From the NCBI GenBank assembly GCA_010909165.1, contig MU008215.1, forward strand, positions 303,403 through 367,402: DNA of 64,000 nt. The letters are read 5' to 3'. The DNA is from Anthoceros angustus (taxonomy: Eukaryota > Streptophyta > Anthocerotopsida > Anthocerotales > Anthocerotaceae). Below, piece by piece: positions 1-11,901 of this stretch (within the stretch, counting starts at the first letter, position 1; the number at the start of each line of letters is the position of its first letter). The notes under the pieces were generated by a model, which searched no databases, was not told the DNA's origin, and saw nothing but the letters and a program-made list of their open reading frames with translations. A program made the translations under genes and the position numbers.

Positions 1-80
1 CTGATCCACTCTCTCATAACAGTCACCAGAATCGAATGAATCTCTTTCAATGAAGATTTGGACAATGAACAGTCTCTGTC

Positions 81-2838
81 ATGAAACTGATCAACCATCA
101 CAGAGTCACGTGGAATGAAACTCTCACCCTTGTAGACTGGAATCCTCAATCGCATGGGTACACCTGCTTTCACCATGCCTTTCGTGTACTCAACTGCATC
201 CTTCAGGGTGGTGGTCACAGTGCACCTGGGCATCCTACTTTGTTAGGTCTCATCCCGACAGCGGTCCCTGAACGATGGCCAGTGGCAACCGGACCGTTGT
301 GGACCCAACAAATTGTGTGTGTACAGGGATTCTACGGAGCTCGCTCACCTCACCTCAGGAGTCAACCCCTGGCTCCGTGCAGCAGTGTAAGGAGCCCAGC
401 ACTTCCACCTGAGAAATGTGGTGGGGACGGATTTCCAGCGATGGTCGTCGCAGGAGCAGGAGCACTTGTGGCAACAATTTTTCTGGACCCTACCATGTGG
501 TGGGACAACAGACGAGATAAGAAGAGCTCCCGTTCGCCTGACTTCCGGCGTAAGGGGTCCGGCGAGGTCCTGTGGTTAAACAGCATGTTTAAGCCAGCTT
601 GGGTTGATGAGCAGCTCGTTTCCTTGGATATGCAGATGGGTCATGGTGCCTCCTTCCAAGTCGAGCTCCGGATAAGCCTGAACCTCAGGCGTGCAGGATC
701 GGAAATGGGCGTCGTAACGGCTGGAACCGTGAGCATGTTATGTCAGCAGGGAAGCTTTCTGAGGCCGTTGGAGCCCTGGAATCTCTGGCGCAGAGACTCT
801 GCCATTTCAGTCTCTGTTTACACTGTGCTGAAACTGTGTACAGCTAAGAAGGATTTGTGGGGACGAGTTCATGATCTCACTGTCAAACTTGGGTACGAGT
901 CGAATGCATACTTGGGGAACCATATCTTGCGCATGTATGCATGTGGAGGTAGGCTAGAGGAGGCCATGGATGTGTTCACCAGGGTGGGCAAACCAGATGT
1001 TCATGTGGTCTCCATAATCTCTGCATGCTAAGCATGGGAAACCTAATGAGGCCATACAACTGTACCATGAGATGCGTAGGTCAGGAGTGAAGGCGATGCT
1101 CACGTCTTTGTAGCTGCCCTTCAAGCTTGTGTTTGCCGCCGACTTGGAATCTGGCAGAAAGTGCACTGTGATGTGTGCAGTGGCATTCCTACTAACTTGT
1201 TTGTTGGCAACTGCCTGGTGGACATGTATGCAAAATGTGAACTGAAAGATGCACGCCAGGTTTTGACAGCATGGCCACAAGGATGTGGTGACATGGAATG
1301 CCCTGATATCTGGGTATGCAAAATGGTGAACTGAAAGATGCACGCCAGGTTTTGACAGCATGACAAAGAATGTGGTGACATGGAATGCCCTGATTGGGTA
1401 TGCAGCAAGGCACATGAGGCTTGTTCTGACAAATGGAGCAGGAGGGCCTCATTTTGGCTAACCATGTTACTTTTGCTTGCCTTCTGAAGGCCTGTGCAAG
1501 CAGCCTGAAAAGGCACTGAGATTGTTGAAAGAGGACTGCTGGATAATGTAGTGTGGCACCTGCCTGGTGGACATGTATGCAAAATGTGGTGAACTGGAAG
1601 ATGCACGCCAGGTTTTGACAGCGGCCACAAAGGATGTGGTGACATGGAATGCCCTGATTGCTGGGTATGCACAAGGACTTGGGCCAAGAGGCGCTTGTTC
1701 TGTATGGACAAATGGAGCAGAGGCCTGATTTTGGCAATGCTTGCCTTCTGAAGGCCTGTGGAAGTACTGGTGCCTTACAGAAAGGCAGGCAGCTCCACTC
1801 ACAGATTGTGGATAGAGGACTGCTGGATGACGTACTGTTGGGCACCTGCTTGGTGGACATGTACGCAAAATGTGGCAAACTGGAAGATGCACGCCAGGTT
1901 TTTGACAGCATGAACACCAAGAACGTGGTGACGTGGAATGCCCTGATCTCTGGGTACGGTTCTTGTGATCATGGGAAGACAGCACTATCTTGTTTTGAGG
2001 AGATGTTAGTTGGTGGAATTCAGCCTGATGGTGCTACTTTTACTTCCCTTCTAGTAGCATGCAGTCATGAGGGACTGGTCAACGAGGGTCGCAAGCACTT
2101 TCATTCCATGGCAGAAGAGCATGGCATCAAACCTACGATTGAGCATTACACCTGCATGATTGACCTTCTTGGGCGGGCCGGCCAGTTAGATGAGGCAGAG
2201 AAGATGCTTTTGTCATGTGAGGGCCAAAGTAATGTTGTGGGCTTGAGGTCTTTGTTGAATGCCTGCAAAAATCACGGGGATACCGAGAGGGCAAGGTGGT
2301 GTTTTGAAAGTATTGTAAGGCTGGACCTCACGGTGCGTCTGCCTATGTGCTCATGGCCAATGCGTACGCAGATGCAGGTAGGTGGAGCGATGTAGACAGG
2401 ATTGAAACACAGAGAAAGGTAGCAGGAGCTAACAAGAAACCTGGAGTGGCTACCATTGAGGTGAATAAGCAGGTACATAGATTTCTGGTTGGAGAAACGA
2501 GAGAGGATATTGCACTTAAGGTGGAGAGCACGAATGCACGTCTGAAGCAGGAAGGAGGCCACATACCTCACACAAAGTTGGTGTTGAAGCCACTGTGTGA
2601 GAAGGAAAAGGAAGATGCGCTTTGTGGGCATGCTGAGAAGCTAGCTCTGGCGTTTGGTCTCTTGAACACTCCGAGTGGGACACCTCTGGTAGTAACGAAG
2701 AATCTACGCATGTGCAGTGACTGCCACAGTTCCACGGAGATCATGTCAAGGCTTGAACAGAGGGATATTGTTGTGAGGGATGGGTACCGTGTGCATCGAT
2801 TCGCAGATGGTTGTTGCAGTTGTAAGAATCGACCGTGA
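81..2838 (+). pseudogene. PPR-E-DYW RNA-editing factor, DYW:KP-like ending, frameshifted
   Basis: PLS-class pentatricopeptide repeat proteins bind organellar transcripts and edit single bases through the C-terminal DYW deaminase domain. PPR motifs are readable from about 840 (LGNHILRMYACGGRLEEAM) to 2270, including LVDMYAKCGKLEDARQVFDS and WNALISGYGS. The E region lies near 2290-2520. The DYW domain spans 2550-2838 and keeps the deaminase signature HAEKLALAFGLL (H-x-E) and CSDCH (CxxC). It ends GCCSCKNRP followed by a stop, not DYW, resembling the DYW:KP type of seed-free plants. The frame shifts several times between 1031 and 1658 and once near 2325-2345, where the reading passes into the frame that carries LMANAYADAGRW. 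The stretch 81-740 has no recognisable motif and may be leader. Target transcript is unknown. It is either a pseudogene or a real gene with sequence errors. Confidence 0.8.
1205..1965 (+). repeat. Near-identical PPR repeat units in tandem
   Basis: A block that starts CTGCCTGGTGGACATGTATG and runs to about TGGAATGCCCTGAT recurs at 1211, 1560 and 1848. A partial copy lacking the first part begins near 1320. Each block encodes one LVDMYAKCG...ARQV...WNAL PPR unit. The copies are far more alike at DNA level than neighbouring PPR motifs normally are, and differ mainly by small insertions and deletions. This suggests recent duplication inside the gene, by unequal crossing over or slippage. Confidence 0.75.
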
Positions 2839-5667
2839 GAACAATGAAGGAGTAGGTAGTGCTAAGGCGGTCACGCCAGAAAATTATCACCTTTATTTAG
2901 GGGGGTGAAAGTGCTTGCTTAGCTCCATCCCTGTCGAAACATGGACTTACATGGTTACACGATCCCACCCCTCATACTACAAGAGTGTTTGTTATGATTG
3001 AAATTTAAGACTTGATGTAATTAAGGCAGCATGAACTATGGATTCTTAAAGGACCTCGAAAACATAACGTTTTCTGGGCACTGCTCCATGGAATACCGAA
3101 GTCGTCACCGGGCATGTGCATGTGTGTTCCAAGAGAACAGAAATATGTGTGTCTATGAAAAATCATGGATGACAACATCCGAACACCAGAGCGCATGTGT
3201 GTTCCAGGCGAACAGAATATGTATATGTGTGTGTATGAAAAATCTTAAAGGGGTGGAAAAATCATGGATGATAACATCCAAACACTAGAGTATGAATAAT
3301 TGGTCACGCGCATCCACATTTTTTAGGGTTGTGGGATAAAGAATAGTCTCCGCATAATGGGCGGAACTATTTCTGATGCCACGCATGACCACATCGGTCG
3401 GGGCTGCAGCCCAGGTGTACCGATGTCATCAACCTACTTGATGATGCACACAAAGTTTTCACGATACGCAGAAACTTTTTTTCTCTTGGGTTTAGGGTTG
3501 CGTTTAGGGTCATTTGCGTTTTTGTGCCATTGCGATGCATCTAGGCGCGACACAAAGCGCGATGTGGGTGGAGTACCTTTTACATTTGCGTTTGCGCTGC
3601 ACTCATCATTTGTGTTTGCGGCACTAAGTCGTTGTTCGCAAGCATGTGGCTGCGTGTTTAGCACCGGGTGCATATAGGGCCGCTGAACATTTCTGCCTTC
3701 ATATGGGGTGCGTTTCACATAGCACTAAGTATCCTGAAACAAGCTTGTACCGCAAGGACCAACACAAGAAGGGTGTCATGGCATGTAGAGGTCTAGACAG
3801 TCAGGCAGTGTGTAGGGTGCGACGATGAGTGTGTGTGTGTTCGGTGTGAGTATGTGAGGAGAGGCGATGCATAGACCATAACTGCATATATGTGATTGGG
3901 ATGTGATGGCATGATGGGTAGCATGTATATAGGTGTGGGATGGACATCATGGCAGCATGAGCCATGCATGCGGAGCAAGGACAAGCGCAATTAAGGCTCA
4001 GCGACGAAGATCTCTCTGGGTGCGCGGGCGCGCCGATGGCTCTTCGAAATCCGGGCCGATGTTTAAGACTGGCGGCGGTGTAGGCTAAAGGTGCAATCCG
4101 TCATTGATCATGGATTGTTGATGTCTCTGTGAGAATAGCCACATGATCCCAAGCGTTCTCAAGCATCTTGTGTGTGATTTCAGTGGTGATGTGTGTAGAA
4201 GACGGTGACCACTTGAAGTTGAGTGGATTTTTTGCACATCAACAATCCGCTGCTGACGAAGCCGCACAAGACAGCAACGTGACTCGAAGGGCTCGAGAGA
4301 GTGGCCCAAGATTCGAGCGGAAAGATGAGAAGAGGACGCAGAATCGATGATGCAGAAACGGTGAACCGCACAGATAAGTCCATGGTGGATTACCGTGAAA
4401 GCACTTTGGATTATTCACTGCTGTTTTATGCAGGCAGATCCATTCAAGAGTGGGCCAGTCTAGCGGAGCTGGAACCGGATTTGTGGCAAAGGCTCTGGAA
4501 TGAGGTGATCAATAAGCTGGCATGGTTGGCGGACTGGACGCGGGAAGGAACCGACACCAACTTTGACGGAATGCCATCCATAGTCTCTCGCAGAGGGAGG
4601 GATTGAAAGTGATGGTGTTTCTGCGGTCAGGTGTGGGAGGCAGATCCCGGGGCTTCCGAGATGCACCCTCTAGCGGCCACACTTATCCCACTCATCGCTT
4701 ATCAGACGCTGGGTTTCGGCCTCCCATGAGACTTTGTGACTGGCCGGATCTTGATAAATCGGGCCACCACTACTCGCAAGCCTACTTAAGCACACTACCT
4801 CACTTTCCAAATGCTAAGGCACCTCACGCCCTCTATAGTAGCTAGCACCACTGTACTCTGCATCACGCTAAATTTACCAAGACTCAACCTACAACGACAC
4901 CACACACTGTGTCACGCTCTTAACAAAGAGAGTGCCCATCAAGGTGCGCCCAGTGACCCCCGACCCACACCGCACCTCAGTCCTTACTCCTAAGACCACT
5001 CTTCCAGCTTGGTCAAGGAGCGCCCTCTTACCGCATTTGACGGATCATTCTCAGGGCTCGCCGTGGCCTCCGCTTGCTTCCTACACTCTAATTCTCCTCA
5101 CAATCCTCTCAATCAACAACGCCTCTCCTTCTACTCATCTAACCTTCCTTCCTCCACAATCTTCTACTCTAACACCACTGTTGGGCTCATTAATTCCAAA
5201 GCTCTCTTTACGGCAAGACAACCGCTCGGGTCCATCCGGAATTAACGAAGTTCTTCTCAATGGCTAGTTATGTGGTTTGCTGTACCAGACAATGAGAACC
5301 TCCAGAGTCTTTCCCCTCAGCAAATACCCTCAAGCCGAGAGTTCCTTGAGCATTGCAGGCACACACTCAAAGCAAAAACAATTCACACGCTAGAACCAGG
5401 CTCACAAGTGAGCACTGCAAAGGTGCCTGCAAAGAGCAAGCCCCTCCGCTTAGTTAGCATCCGAACTGGCCGTGTACTCCCTCTCTACCAGACACCTGCT
5501 GGTTGGCTTGCAACCGGGCACTGAAATTCTCGCACGGTGCTTAAGGACCTCAAAGAGGATGGGAGCGCAAGACAATTTATAATTTTACTTCTACAAGCTC
5601 CCTCCTTTTATAGGGAGGACCTCACAACCTCCTCTCGGGGCGCTGCCTCCTATGAAAAAATAACATA
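2839..5667. other. Intergenic stretch without a confident gene
   Basis: This lies between the PPR pseudogene and Copia-A. It holds GT-rich sequence (3830-3870), two plant telomere-type heptamers TTTAGGG at 3491-3497 and 3503-3509, and two similar blocks near 3105-3175 and 3190-3290 containing AAATCATGGATGA(C/T)AACATCC. Short ORFs at 4301-4606 (101 aa, LWQRLWNEVINKLAWLADW) and 5270-5524 (84 aa) match nothing I recognise. No promoter, RNA gene or transposon terminus could be defined. Confidence 0.5.
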
Positions 5668-5855
5668 TGGCATTAAGTATATGTGTAACCTAGGCTGATG
5701 GGGTCTATTAGGTTTACACTATTTAAACTACAATTTACGCTTTTATGTGTATGCTCACTTATTTTATTTTATCTAAGCATTCTGGCCGCTTGTTTGCACT
5801 TGTTCTTCGTGATACCATCATGTCAAGCTTTCTTGACTTAAATCCTCGGTTTTCA
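5668..5855 (+). repeat. Copia-A 5' LTR
   Basis: It begins TGGCATTAAGTATATGTG and ends TTTTCA two bases before the PBS at 5858. It aligns along its whole length with 11712-11901, sharing CCTAGG, ACTATTTAAACTACAATTTACG and the long TTATTTTATTTTATCTAAGC tract. It contains the TATTTAAA sequence that could act as a TATA box. Confidence 0.8.
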
Positions 5856-6822
5856 TATGGTATCGAGCACATGCGCCGTGAACATGTCAGAGTTGCAATG
5901 CCGAGGAATAAATCGAATTGTGGATTCGTGGAAGAGGAGGATTTGCAAAGACCTTCTCAAGGCCAGTTTTCTAAAGACCTCCTCGTATTCCAACCAAAGA
6001 TCCTCGGATCGGGTTGAGACAAAGGTCAACGTGATCAATTGATCCTCGAGAATTATTGTGTCAAGGCCGCAATACTTCACATCAAAATTCACGAATCGCT
6101 ACAACATCCACTTGTACCAGTGGACGATTGTTCAAACAAGATCATTGTTCAAGAAACCTGCTAGGCGATCTCTCAAAGACTGCAGCCTCAGACGGAGATA
6201 CCAAGACATCCGCAGCACATTGCGTGATATTCACCGAGGTACGAATTTGGAAGGAATTTTAAACGTCTGTAGACAACAATCTTTTTCTATGAGGCTGGAC
6301 TCAACAGATTTTAAAATTCATAAACTATTTGTTAGATTTTCTCCAAATTGAAGGACCGACCAAGCAATTGCGTATATCGAACATCACATTACGCCCTCCG
6401 AGGAGGAGCCACGATTGATCTAACCTGCTTTTTCTAGCATGGTGATGGTCTGTGGTTTCCAGGCGTTGCTACCCTTTTCTCGCTCCGGCTCAAGACCGCT
6501 AGTAACCGCTTTCTCAAGCCATCCATGCCCTAGAAAAGAAGTCAGAAAGTTAGTTGGTCTTTTCTAGTTCGCTAAAAGCCAAATGAAACCCTAAAAGAGT
6601 TTTCTTTAGATAACCGCCATCTGCTCGGTGGTTTTTTGTATTTATGTATGTCTCGCTAGAGACTACCTCTTTAGCTTCCTTTATCTCCATACATATTTCA
6701 GAGACGCGTTTGGGCTTTTAGGACACCTCCTCCAAGCCCACCACCTAGCCCACCCATCGCCTCCTCCCAATCCACCTTCTTTTTCCCTTTCAACTCCGCT
6801 TATACAACCGCCCATCCACAAG

Positions 6823-7250
6823 ATGGTCGCTCCAACCTTTACAGTAATTGAAAACACAAGATGATTCAATGGAACGAAATTTGACATATGGCGTACGTGA
6901 TGATGACCACTCATGCGCAAGAGGAGTATGGGGAGTCGTGGATGGATCTTACGCGAACCGCTTTTTCCTACCGGAGGATCGCAATCGAACCACTATAACA
7001 CAAGTCGATGTTGACAAATGGAACTACCAATGTTGTTGTTTTGCTCTTGATCCACGGACTTGATGAAGTTCTCATTCCAGATATGGAATCTTTGACCAAA
7101 GCCCATGAAGTTTGGAATTATTAATACATATGCCGCCAAGACGATGCTTACTAAGTGTGCAAAGACAAACAGAGTTCTACACTTTGAAGATGCGGGAGGG
7201 TGACGGTGGCTGCCCACACAAGCAAATTCTCATCTTCGCCTCCCGCCTTG
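6823..7250 (+). pseudogene. Copia-A gag remnant
   Basis: Gag is the structural protein that packages element RNA. The start ATG at 6823 opens MVAPTFTVIENTR, followed after a stop and frame changes by FNGTKFDIW and ARGVWGVVDGS. These are the N-terminal motifs of plant copia Gag (DUF4219/UBN2 type), and Copia-E has the matching FNGYKYEVW and ARGVWGIVDGS. Beyond 7060 only scraps such as the region encoding a KAHEVWN motif can be followed. No zinc knuckle could be placed. Confidence 0.7.
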
Positions 7251-8154
7251 CTCCTTGAACACCAAATGATCAAGAGGATGCTATTGCTCACCGCTTAGTC
7301 TTCCCGCATCATACCAAACTTTTGTGTCACTACAAAATGGGCCACTTATAGCTAGCCGTAACGTGGCACTGAACCTGTGAACCTCACCTGAGAATGTGAT
7401 ATCCTATTGTATCAAGAAGAGTCGACTTGACACAATCCAGTGGCTCGAAAGGTTCGGATGCATGAGTCCTCTACACCTCACGCCAGTGGAGGTTTCTGGA
7501 GAGGGCGGAAGAGGAGGACGACCAAGATTCTCAGTCGTCCGACCACCGGTTCATCTTCTTCCTCAACCAAGAAACCCGGTAGTAATTGGTAACGTGCGGC
7601 AGGAGGGATTGCCGCAAAAGAAGGCGAGCCCGTCGTCCCAAGCCGAGGTTAACACTAAGGAAGAAAGATCTCAAATGAGAATGGAAAAGCAAGTGGTCAA
7701 GATTCTCACCATCCGCCTCTCCTCATCATCGAGCGCCTCGCAGTACCTAGATTCAGCGCAATCGCACACATTTGTAAAGACAACAAATTGCTCGCCAGCT
7801 GAAGTTTCGACCCACCAAGTCAGTCTGCCGGGTGACGAACGACGCTCAACGAGCTTACCCATCCAGTGGATCTGCACCGCTGCTTTCTTATGGCTGATAA
7901 TTCAAGGTCGCATGTGCCGTGCATCTTTATGTACCGAATGGCGAAGAATCGTCCGTCCGACTCGGCAATCCAACACAACCTGAGTTCCGCTCTATGGGAC
8001 AACTTGTGAAGTCTTCAGCATTCCTCCAAAGGAATAAAGGTATTGGCCGTGGAGTCCCCGACCGAGCTTTACCGACCGGATGTGACTTGTGAAGTTCCCA
8101 TCGAGTGTTGTCATCGCATCAACTTCTCCAAAGACATTTGCCCGCAAGTGAAGG
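7251..8154 (+). pseudogene. Copia-A gag-to-integrase region, badly decayed
   Basis: This covers the expected end of gag and the aspartic protease. The longest open stretch is 7396-7983 (195 aa), rich in Ser, Arg and Pro, without a clear D-T/S-G protease motif. It is probably a chance open frame across frameshifts. It is assigned to the element only by position. Confidence 0.35.
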
Positions 8155-8870
8155 GTTATGGCATGCTCGCTTTGGGCATGTCAACAAGAATTCACTAATA
8201 AAATGTCTCGGATCAGAATAACCATTTTATGTTTCAAAGACTTGCCCATCATGAGGCCTCGCTTTTGGCGAAGCAAAAGAGAAGCCTTTTTCCACACCAT
8301 GCCTTCGAACTTCAGCCTCCTTGACTTGGTTCATGCCGACATATCCGTAAACTGCAAACACAATCTTTAGGAGGAGCATGGTACTATCTTACAATAACCG
8401 ATGACTTCCGTTTTACTTGGACCTATACCATGTCCCGTAAGAGTGATACCTTCACATGTTTCAAGAATGGATCCTCATGGCCCGAGACAACAGTCAGTTT
8501 ACTCAAATGTTTGCGAATCGACAATGGAATCAATTTCGCAACTGCATTTTGATGATTTCCTCCAGAAAATGGTATCCTTCGTCAACTCACTGCTTATACC
8601 CCACAAAGAAACGGGTTGCCGAGAGGAAGAACCAGACTCTCATGGCATGACTCAAAGATGTTGAGATGGGCATCATTGCCGAGTACGCGTAAGCACAATA
8701 GCCTACCTACATTCTAAACCGTCTTCTCACTACTTCACTTCAAGGTAAGACTCCTTTGAGCAATTTTGGGGACTAAACCTAGCATACAAGACCTCAAAGT
8801 TTTTGGCCCACCGCCACGCCTATATCCCACCGTAAAAACGCCGGGTTAGATGAGTATCAAGGGCATTAAT
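8155..8870 (+). pseudogene. Copia-A integrase remnant
   Basis: Integrase inserts the cDNA into the genome. The N-terminal zinc-binding part starts WHARFGHVNKNSL at about 8158. The catalytic core follows with TITDDFRFTWTYTMSRKSD near 8395, a short piece before EFRNC that holds the second catalytic acidic region, and AERKNQTLMA near 8620, the decayed PQQNGVAERKNRT motif. After that, ILNRLLT and TPFE(L)FWG near 8710-8770 mark the C-terminal part. At least four frame changes are needed to read it through. Confidence 0.75.
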
Positions 8871-8945
8871 CTTTGTAGGATATGGAGATGAGGCTAAAGC
8901 CTCTGTCGATAGACCCACCACTCTTACCCCTTTTCTTGCACGGCG

Positions 8946-9677
8946 TTGTTTTCAAAGAACCGCTGCCACCCTCCTCGTGGCGTGCACCCTGATTCAGATT
9001 CCTCTGATGATGAGTCTTTCCCTGATTCCATTGAGACTCCTCCATCTATCTTTCCACAGGGTGGCCCTCCAGGTCCTGCTAATCTTCGCCCACAGATGCC
9101 AGCACCTGTCCTTGCAAATCCAGATCCCCCTGATCCTGCTCCTGATGCTGATCCTCTTCCGGATTCCATACCCATCATTGAGCCTGCCGCACCCATACCT
9201 GTTCCACCAGATCTTGATTATGACTTGCATCTTGAGCCCCTTGAAGATCCTGCTGCCATCTCAGATTTAGAGGAGGAGGCTTTGCTTCCAGCAACAGGTG
9301 TTCCCCCTCACCGGTATCCTTTAAGACAGCGGGCTCCTCCTTCCCAATGGAAAGACCCACCTTATTCTTCCATTGACTATCGTTCTTCAGCACACATGGT
9401 TGTCCCCGGCATTGCTCCCGGAGTGCCCTCTCAGATCTGGACCTGCCCATGGATGAAGCCCGCCCCGACGCCCATCAGCAAGCCGCAGAGAGGAGGAATA
9501 TCACCATACTCAAACAAAACATGGGTACTCACAGACTTGCTGAATGGCAAGTCAGTCAGAAAATGGGTTTTCAAGACTAAGCTAAATGCTAAAGGTGAGA
9601 TTGCTCGTATAAGGCTCGACTGCACGGGCTTTAGTCAAGTTCTGGCCTCGACTACTGTGGAGACCTTTTCTCCGTAG
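8946..9677 (+). pseudogene. Copia-A integrase-RT linker and RT N-terminus
   Basis: This 243-codon open stretch is acidic and proline-rich at first (many DPPDP and PDSD motifs). It then reads RYPLRQRAPPSQWKDP, the usual linker between copia integrase and RT, followed by NKTWVLTDLLNGKSVRKWVF and ETFSP, which begin the reverse transcriptase fold (compare typical W.LV.LP.G.K.I..KWVFK and DY.ETFSPV). A premature stop follows ETFSP. The open length suggests recent decay here. Confidence 0.8.
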
Positions 9678-9689
9678 TGTACGATTAGA

Positions 9690-10860
9690 ATCATCCGGCT
9701 ATAGTCACGAGCTCAATCTCAATCGCATCAAATGGATGTATGTACCGCTTTACATGGCAAATTGAAGAGGAGATATATATGGAACAAGGCTACATCAACA
9801 AACAATTTCCAAGGAAGGTCAAGCTTCTTAGGGCCCCGTATATGGCCTCAAACAAAGTGCCATGTCAGGAACAAGAGATTAGACACTCACCTTAAGAGTC
9901 TTGGTTTCCCAGTGTCATTCTTCCGTGTACTACCTTGTTGATGGTTTAGCTTTTGCATCCTAGCCATATATGTAGATGATCAGTATCTTTGCTCGCATAA
10001 ATTTTGACATGTTAGAAAAGGTTAAAATTGCTTAGAACCGAATTTGAGATGAAGGATGTGAGATTTAAAATTCCTAGGTGTCCAGTGCTACACACAGGAC
10101 ACAGCCCGATTGTAATTCACCGTAAGAAATACCTTACCGAGATAATCGAGGAGATTTGATCAGCTGCCGCCAAAGATCCACCTGTGCCTGTGGGAGTAAA
10201 GTTAATCTGACCAATGTGCAACCACGCCGAGGAACTTGACATGGAGAAGATCCTCATGTGCATGCCGTGCCTCATTTACATCTCCAATTGGACAAGACCA
10301 GATATTGCTTTCGCAGTTAGCTCAGTGTCCCAATTTCTTGAGAAGCCTGGACGAGTGCATTGGGCGGTTGTCAAACGAATCTATCGTTACCTCAAAGGGA
10401 CATCAACTGTTGGCCTCTTCTATCAAGCTGGTTTGCCTTCTGGCCTCACACTATCTGCTTATACGGATGCTGACTGGGCTTCCGACCCTAACTCACGGAA
10501 GAGCCTATCGACATACTGTTTCCTCCTGGCTGGTGGTGCTGTGAATTGGTCATGCAAAAAACAGATGTCAATAGCCCTTTCATCAACTGAGGCTGAATAC
10601 ATATCGTTGACTGATTCTGCAAAAGAGGCTGAATGGGAGCGTGCTTACTTGAGAGACCTCCATGTTGAGCAGAAGGAACCCACTGTGGTGCTATGTGACA
10701 ACAGCTCAGCCATTGCGTTGGTCGCTAATCCCCGTTTCCATGCAAGAACGAAGCACTTCGAGATTAAACATCACTACAAGAGACAGATCAAGAGGAATTA
10801 TTAAGATTCTACATGTTCCACACCGATAACACGGACATATTGACAAAGGCACCGCCAAAG
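9690..10860 (+). pseudogene. Copia-A reverse transcriptase C-part and RNase H
   Basis: The RT active site YVDD is read at 9969-9980, followed by a frameshifted connection. The stretch 10214-10804 is open and carries IYISNWTRPDIAFAVSSVSQ, the RNase H entry SAYTDADWASD (first catalytic Asp), SLSTYCFLLAGGAVNW, STEAEYISL (catalytic Glu) and CDNSSAIALVANPRFHARTK (third Asp). The last residues before the stop lose the usual DILTKAL ending, which is still faintly visible in another frame at 10835-10860. Confidence 0.85.
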
Positions 10861-11236
10861 TCAAGCATCTATTACATATGGAGTCCTTGGGACTCGTAGA
10901 CTTCACCATCTACTCAAGGATTAAGCTTCTCGACCTATGGGGAGGTGGGGACCTAAGTCTCCGATCTTCAAGCCTAGTATAATTTAGGTTTCATCTCTTT
11001 GTCAGACATCTCCCACTCTTCCCATCCGTGAGCCTGTGGCACACATCACAAACAAGATACCGGTCACATGACTGACATGCTTTCGTGTCACTACTAGTAA
11101 GAGGGAGCATGGATGAAGCGATGTGTTTTCTCACCTAATCTTGCGCCTTCTTTCCTTTGTCCTTATGTGGGAGCGCTTTTCGCTTCCGCTTCTTCCTTTA
11201 TCACGCCTTCACCGGTAGTGGAGTCCTGATAGCCTC

Positions 11237-11686
11237 ATGCCACCTTACTCTCATGCCTCTGAGAGGGTCTGCAATAGGTTTGTTCAGCACACCGACAATC
11301 TCCTCCTCCTTCACTTCCGCCTGATTCGCTTTCTTGCACACTGCATAACACCGCCGCTATCTCTACCTCCCACCGCATTTTCTCAAGTGCCGCAGATTGA
11401 AGGGCTTCCATTCCCTTGCTTTGTGCGGGCGCGTCAGTCTGTATGTGCCCTAGCCGCTTCTCCTCCTAGAGACCGCAATCCTAGTGCCTCCATCATCGCC
11501 CCGTTATGGGCAGAAGCGCTCCCCATCGCGGCCGTCATCGACCCGTCGGATTATGGCGCAGCATACGCCGATCGTAATAAAGACTATGGCAAGTATGACG
11601 CTTTGCCGCCGCCGTGCTTCGTGCCTCGCGTGAAACGTAAGACCGATGAACCTGCTCCGTGGACTATACTTGCTGCAAATGCATAA
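11237..11686 (+). CDS. Extra ORF between RNase H and 3' LTR of Copia-A
   Basis: A 149-aa open frame, rich in Pro, Arg and hydrophobic residues and ending in VPRVKRKTDEPAPW, lies where env-like or accessory ORFs sit in some retrotransposons. I recognise no domain, and it has no obvious signal peptide. Copia-E has an ORF in the same position (58436-58726) with no clear sequence match. It could be captured sequence or a chance ORF; codon use in GC-rich DNA favours such openings. Confidence 0.3.
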   Translation: MPPYSHASERVCNRFVQHTDNLLLLHFRLIRFLAHCITPPLSLPPTAFSQVPQIEGLPFPCFVRARQSVCALAASPPRDRNPSASIIAPLWAEALPIAAVIDPSDYGAAYADRNKDYGKYDALPPPCFVPRVKRKTDEPAPWTILAANA

Positions 11687-11711
11687 TGCCTAGGTTATGT
11701 GGGAGTAAAAT

Positions 11712-11901
11712 ATACATTAAGTATATGTGTAACCTAGGCGTATGGGGTTCATTAGGTTTACACTATTTAAACTACAATTTACGTTTTATGTGTATGCTCA
11801 CTTATTTTATTTTATCTAAGCATTCTGGCTGCTTGCTTGCACTTGTTCTTCGTGATACCACATCATGTCAAGCTTTCTTGACTTAAACTGCCTGCTTTTC
11901 A
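11712..11901 (+). repeat. Copia-A 3' LTR
   Basis: It aligns with 5668-5855 from CATTAAGTATATGTGTAACC to the terminal TTTTCA and differs by several 1-3 base indels. A purine run, GTGGGAGTAAAA at 11699-11710, sits just before it and is the probable polypurine tract. Confidence 0.8.

Larger units (their letters stand above)
5668..11901 (+). mobile_element. Copia-A LTR retrotransposon, both LTRs present, coding region decayed
   Basis: Two direct repeats of about 190 bp bound an internal region with gag, integrase, reverse transcriptase and RNase H remnants in the Ty1/copia order, integrase before RT. A degraded tRNA-iMet primer binding site, TGGTATCGAGC at 5858, follows the left LTR; it lacks one A relative to the usual plant TGGTATCAGAGC. 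A leader of about 950 bp separates it from gag. About 800 bp with an extra ORF lie between RNase H and the right LTR. I found no convincing target-site duplication. The domains closely resemble those of Copia-E, including SAIALVANPRFHARTKH in RNase H, so the two belong to one lineage. Confidence 0.85.

Noticed and set aside
954-1985. Long minus-strand ORFs across the PPR gene (153, 196, 242 and 172 aa)
   Set aside because: They are antisense to the tandem PPR units and repeat the same His/Ser/Cys-rich antisense peptide; no independent motif.
3491-3509. TTTAGGG heptamers suggesting telomere sequence
   Set aside because: Only two interrupted copies; more like chance or a telo-box than an internal telomere array.
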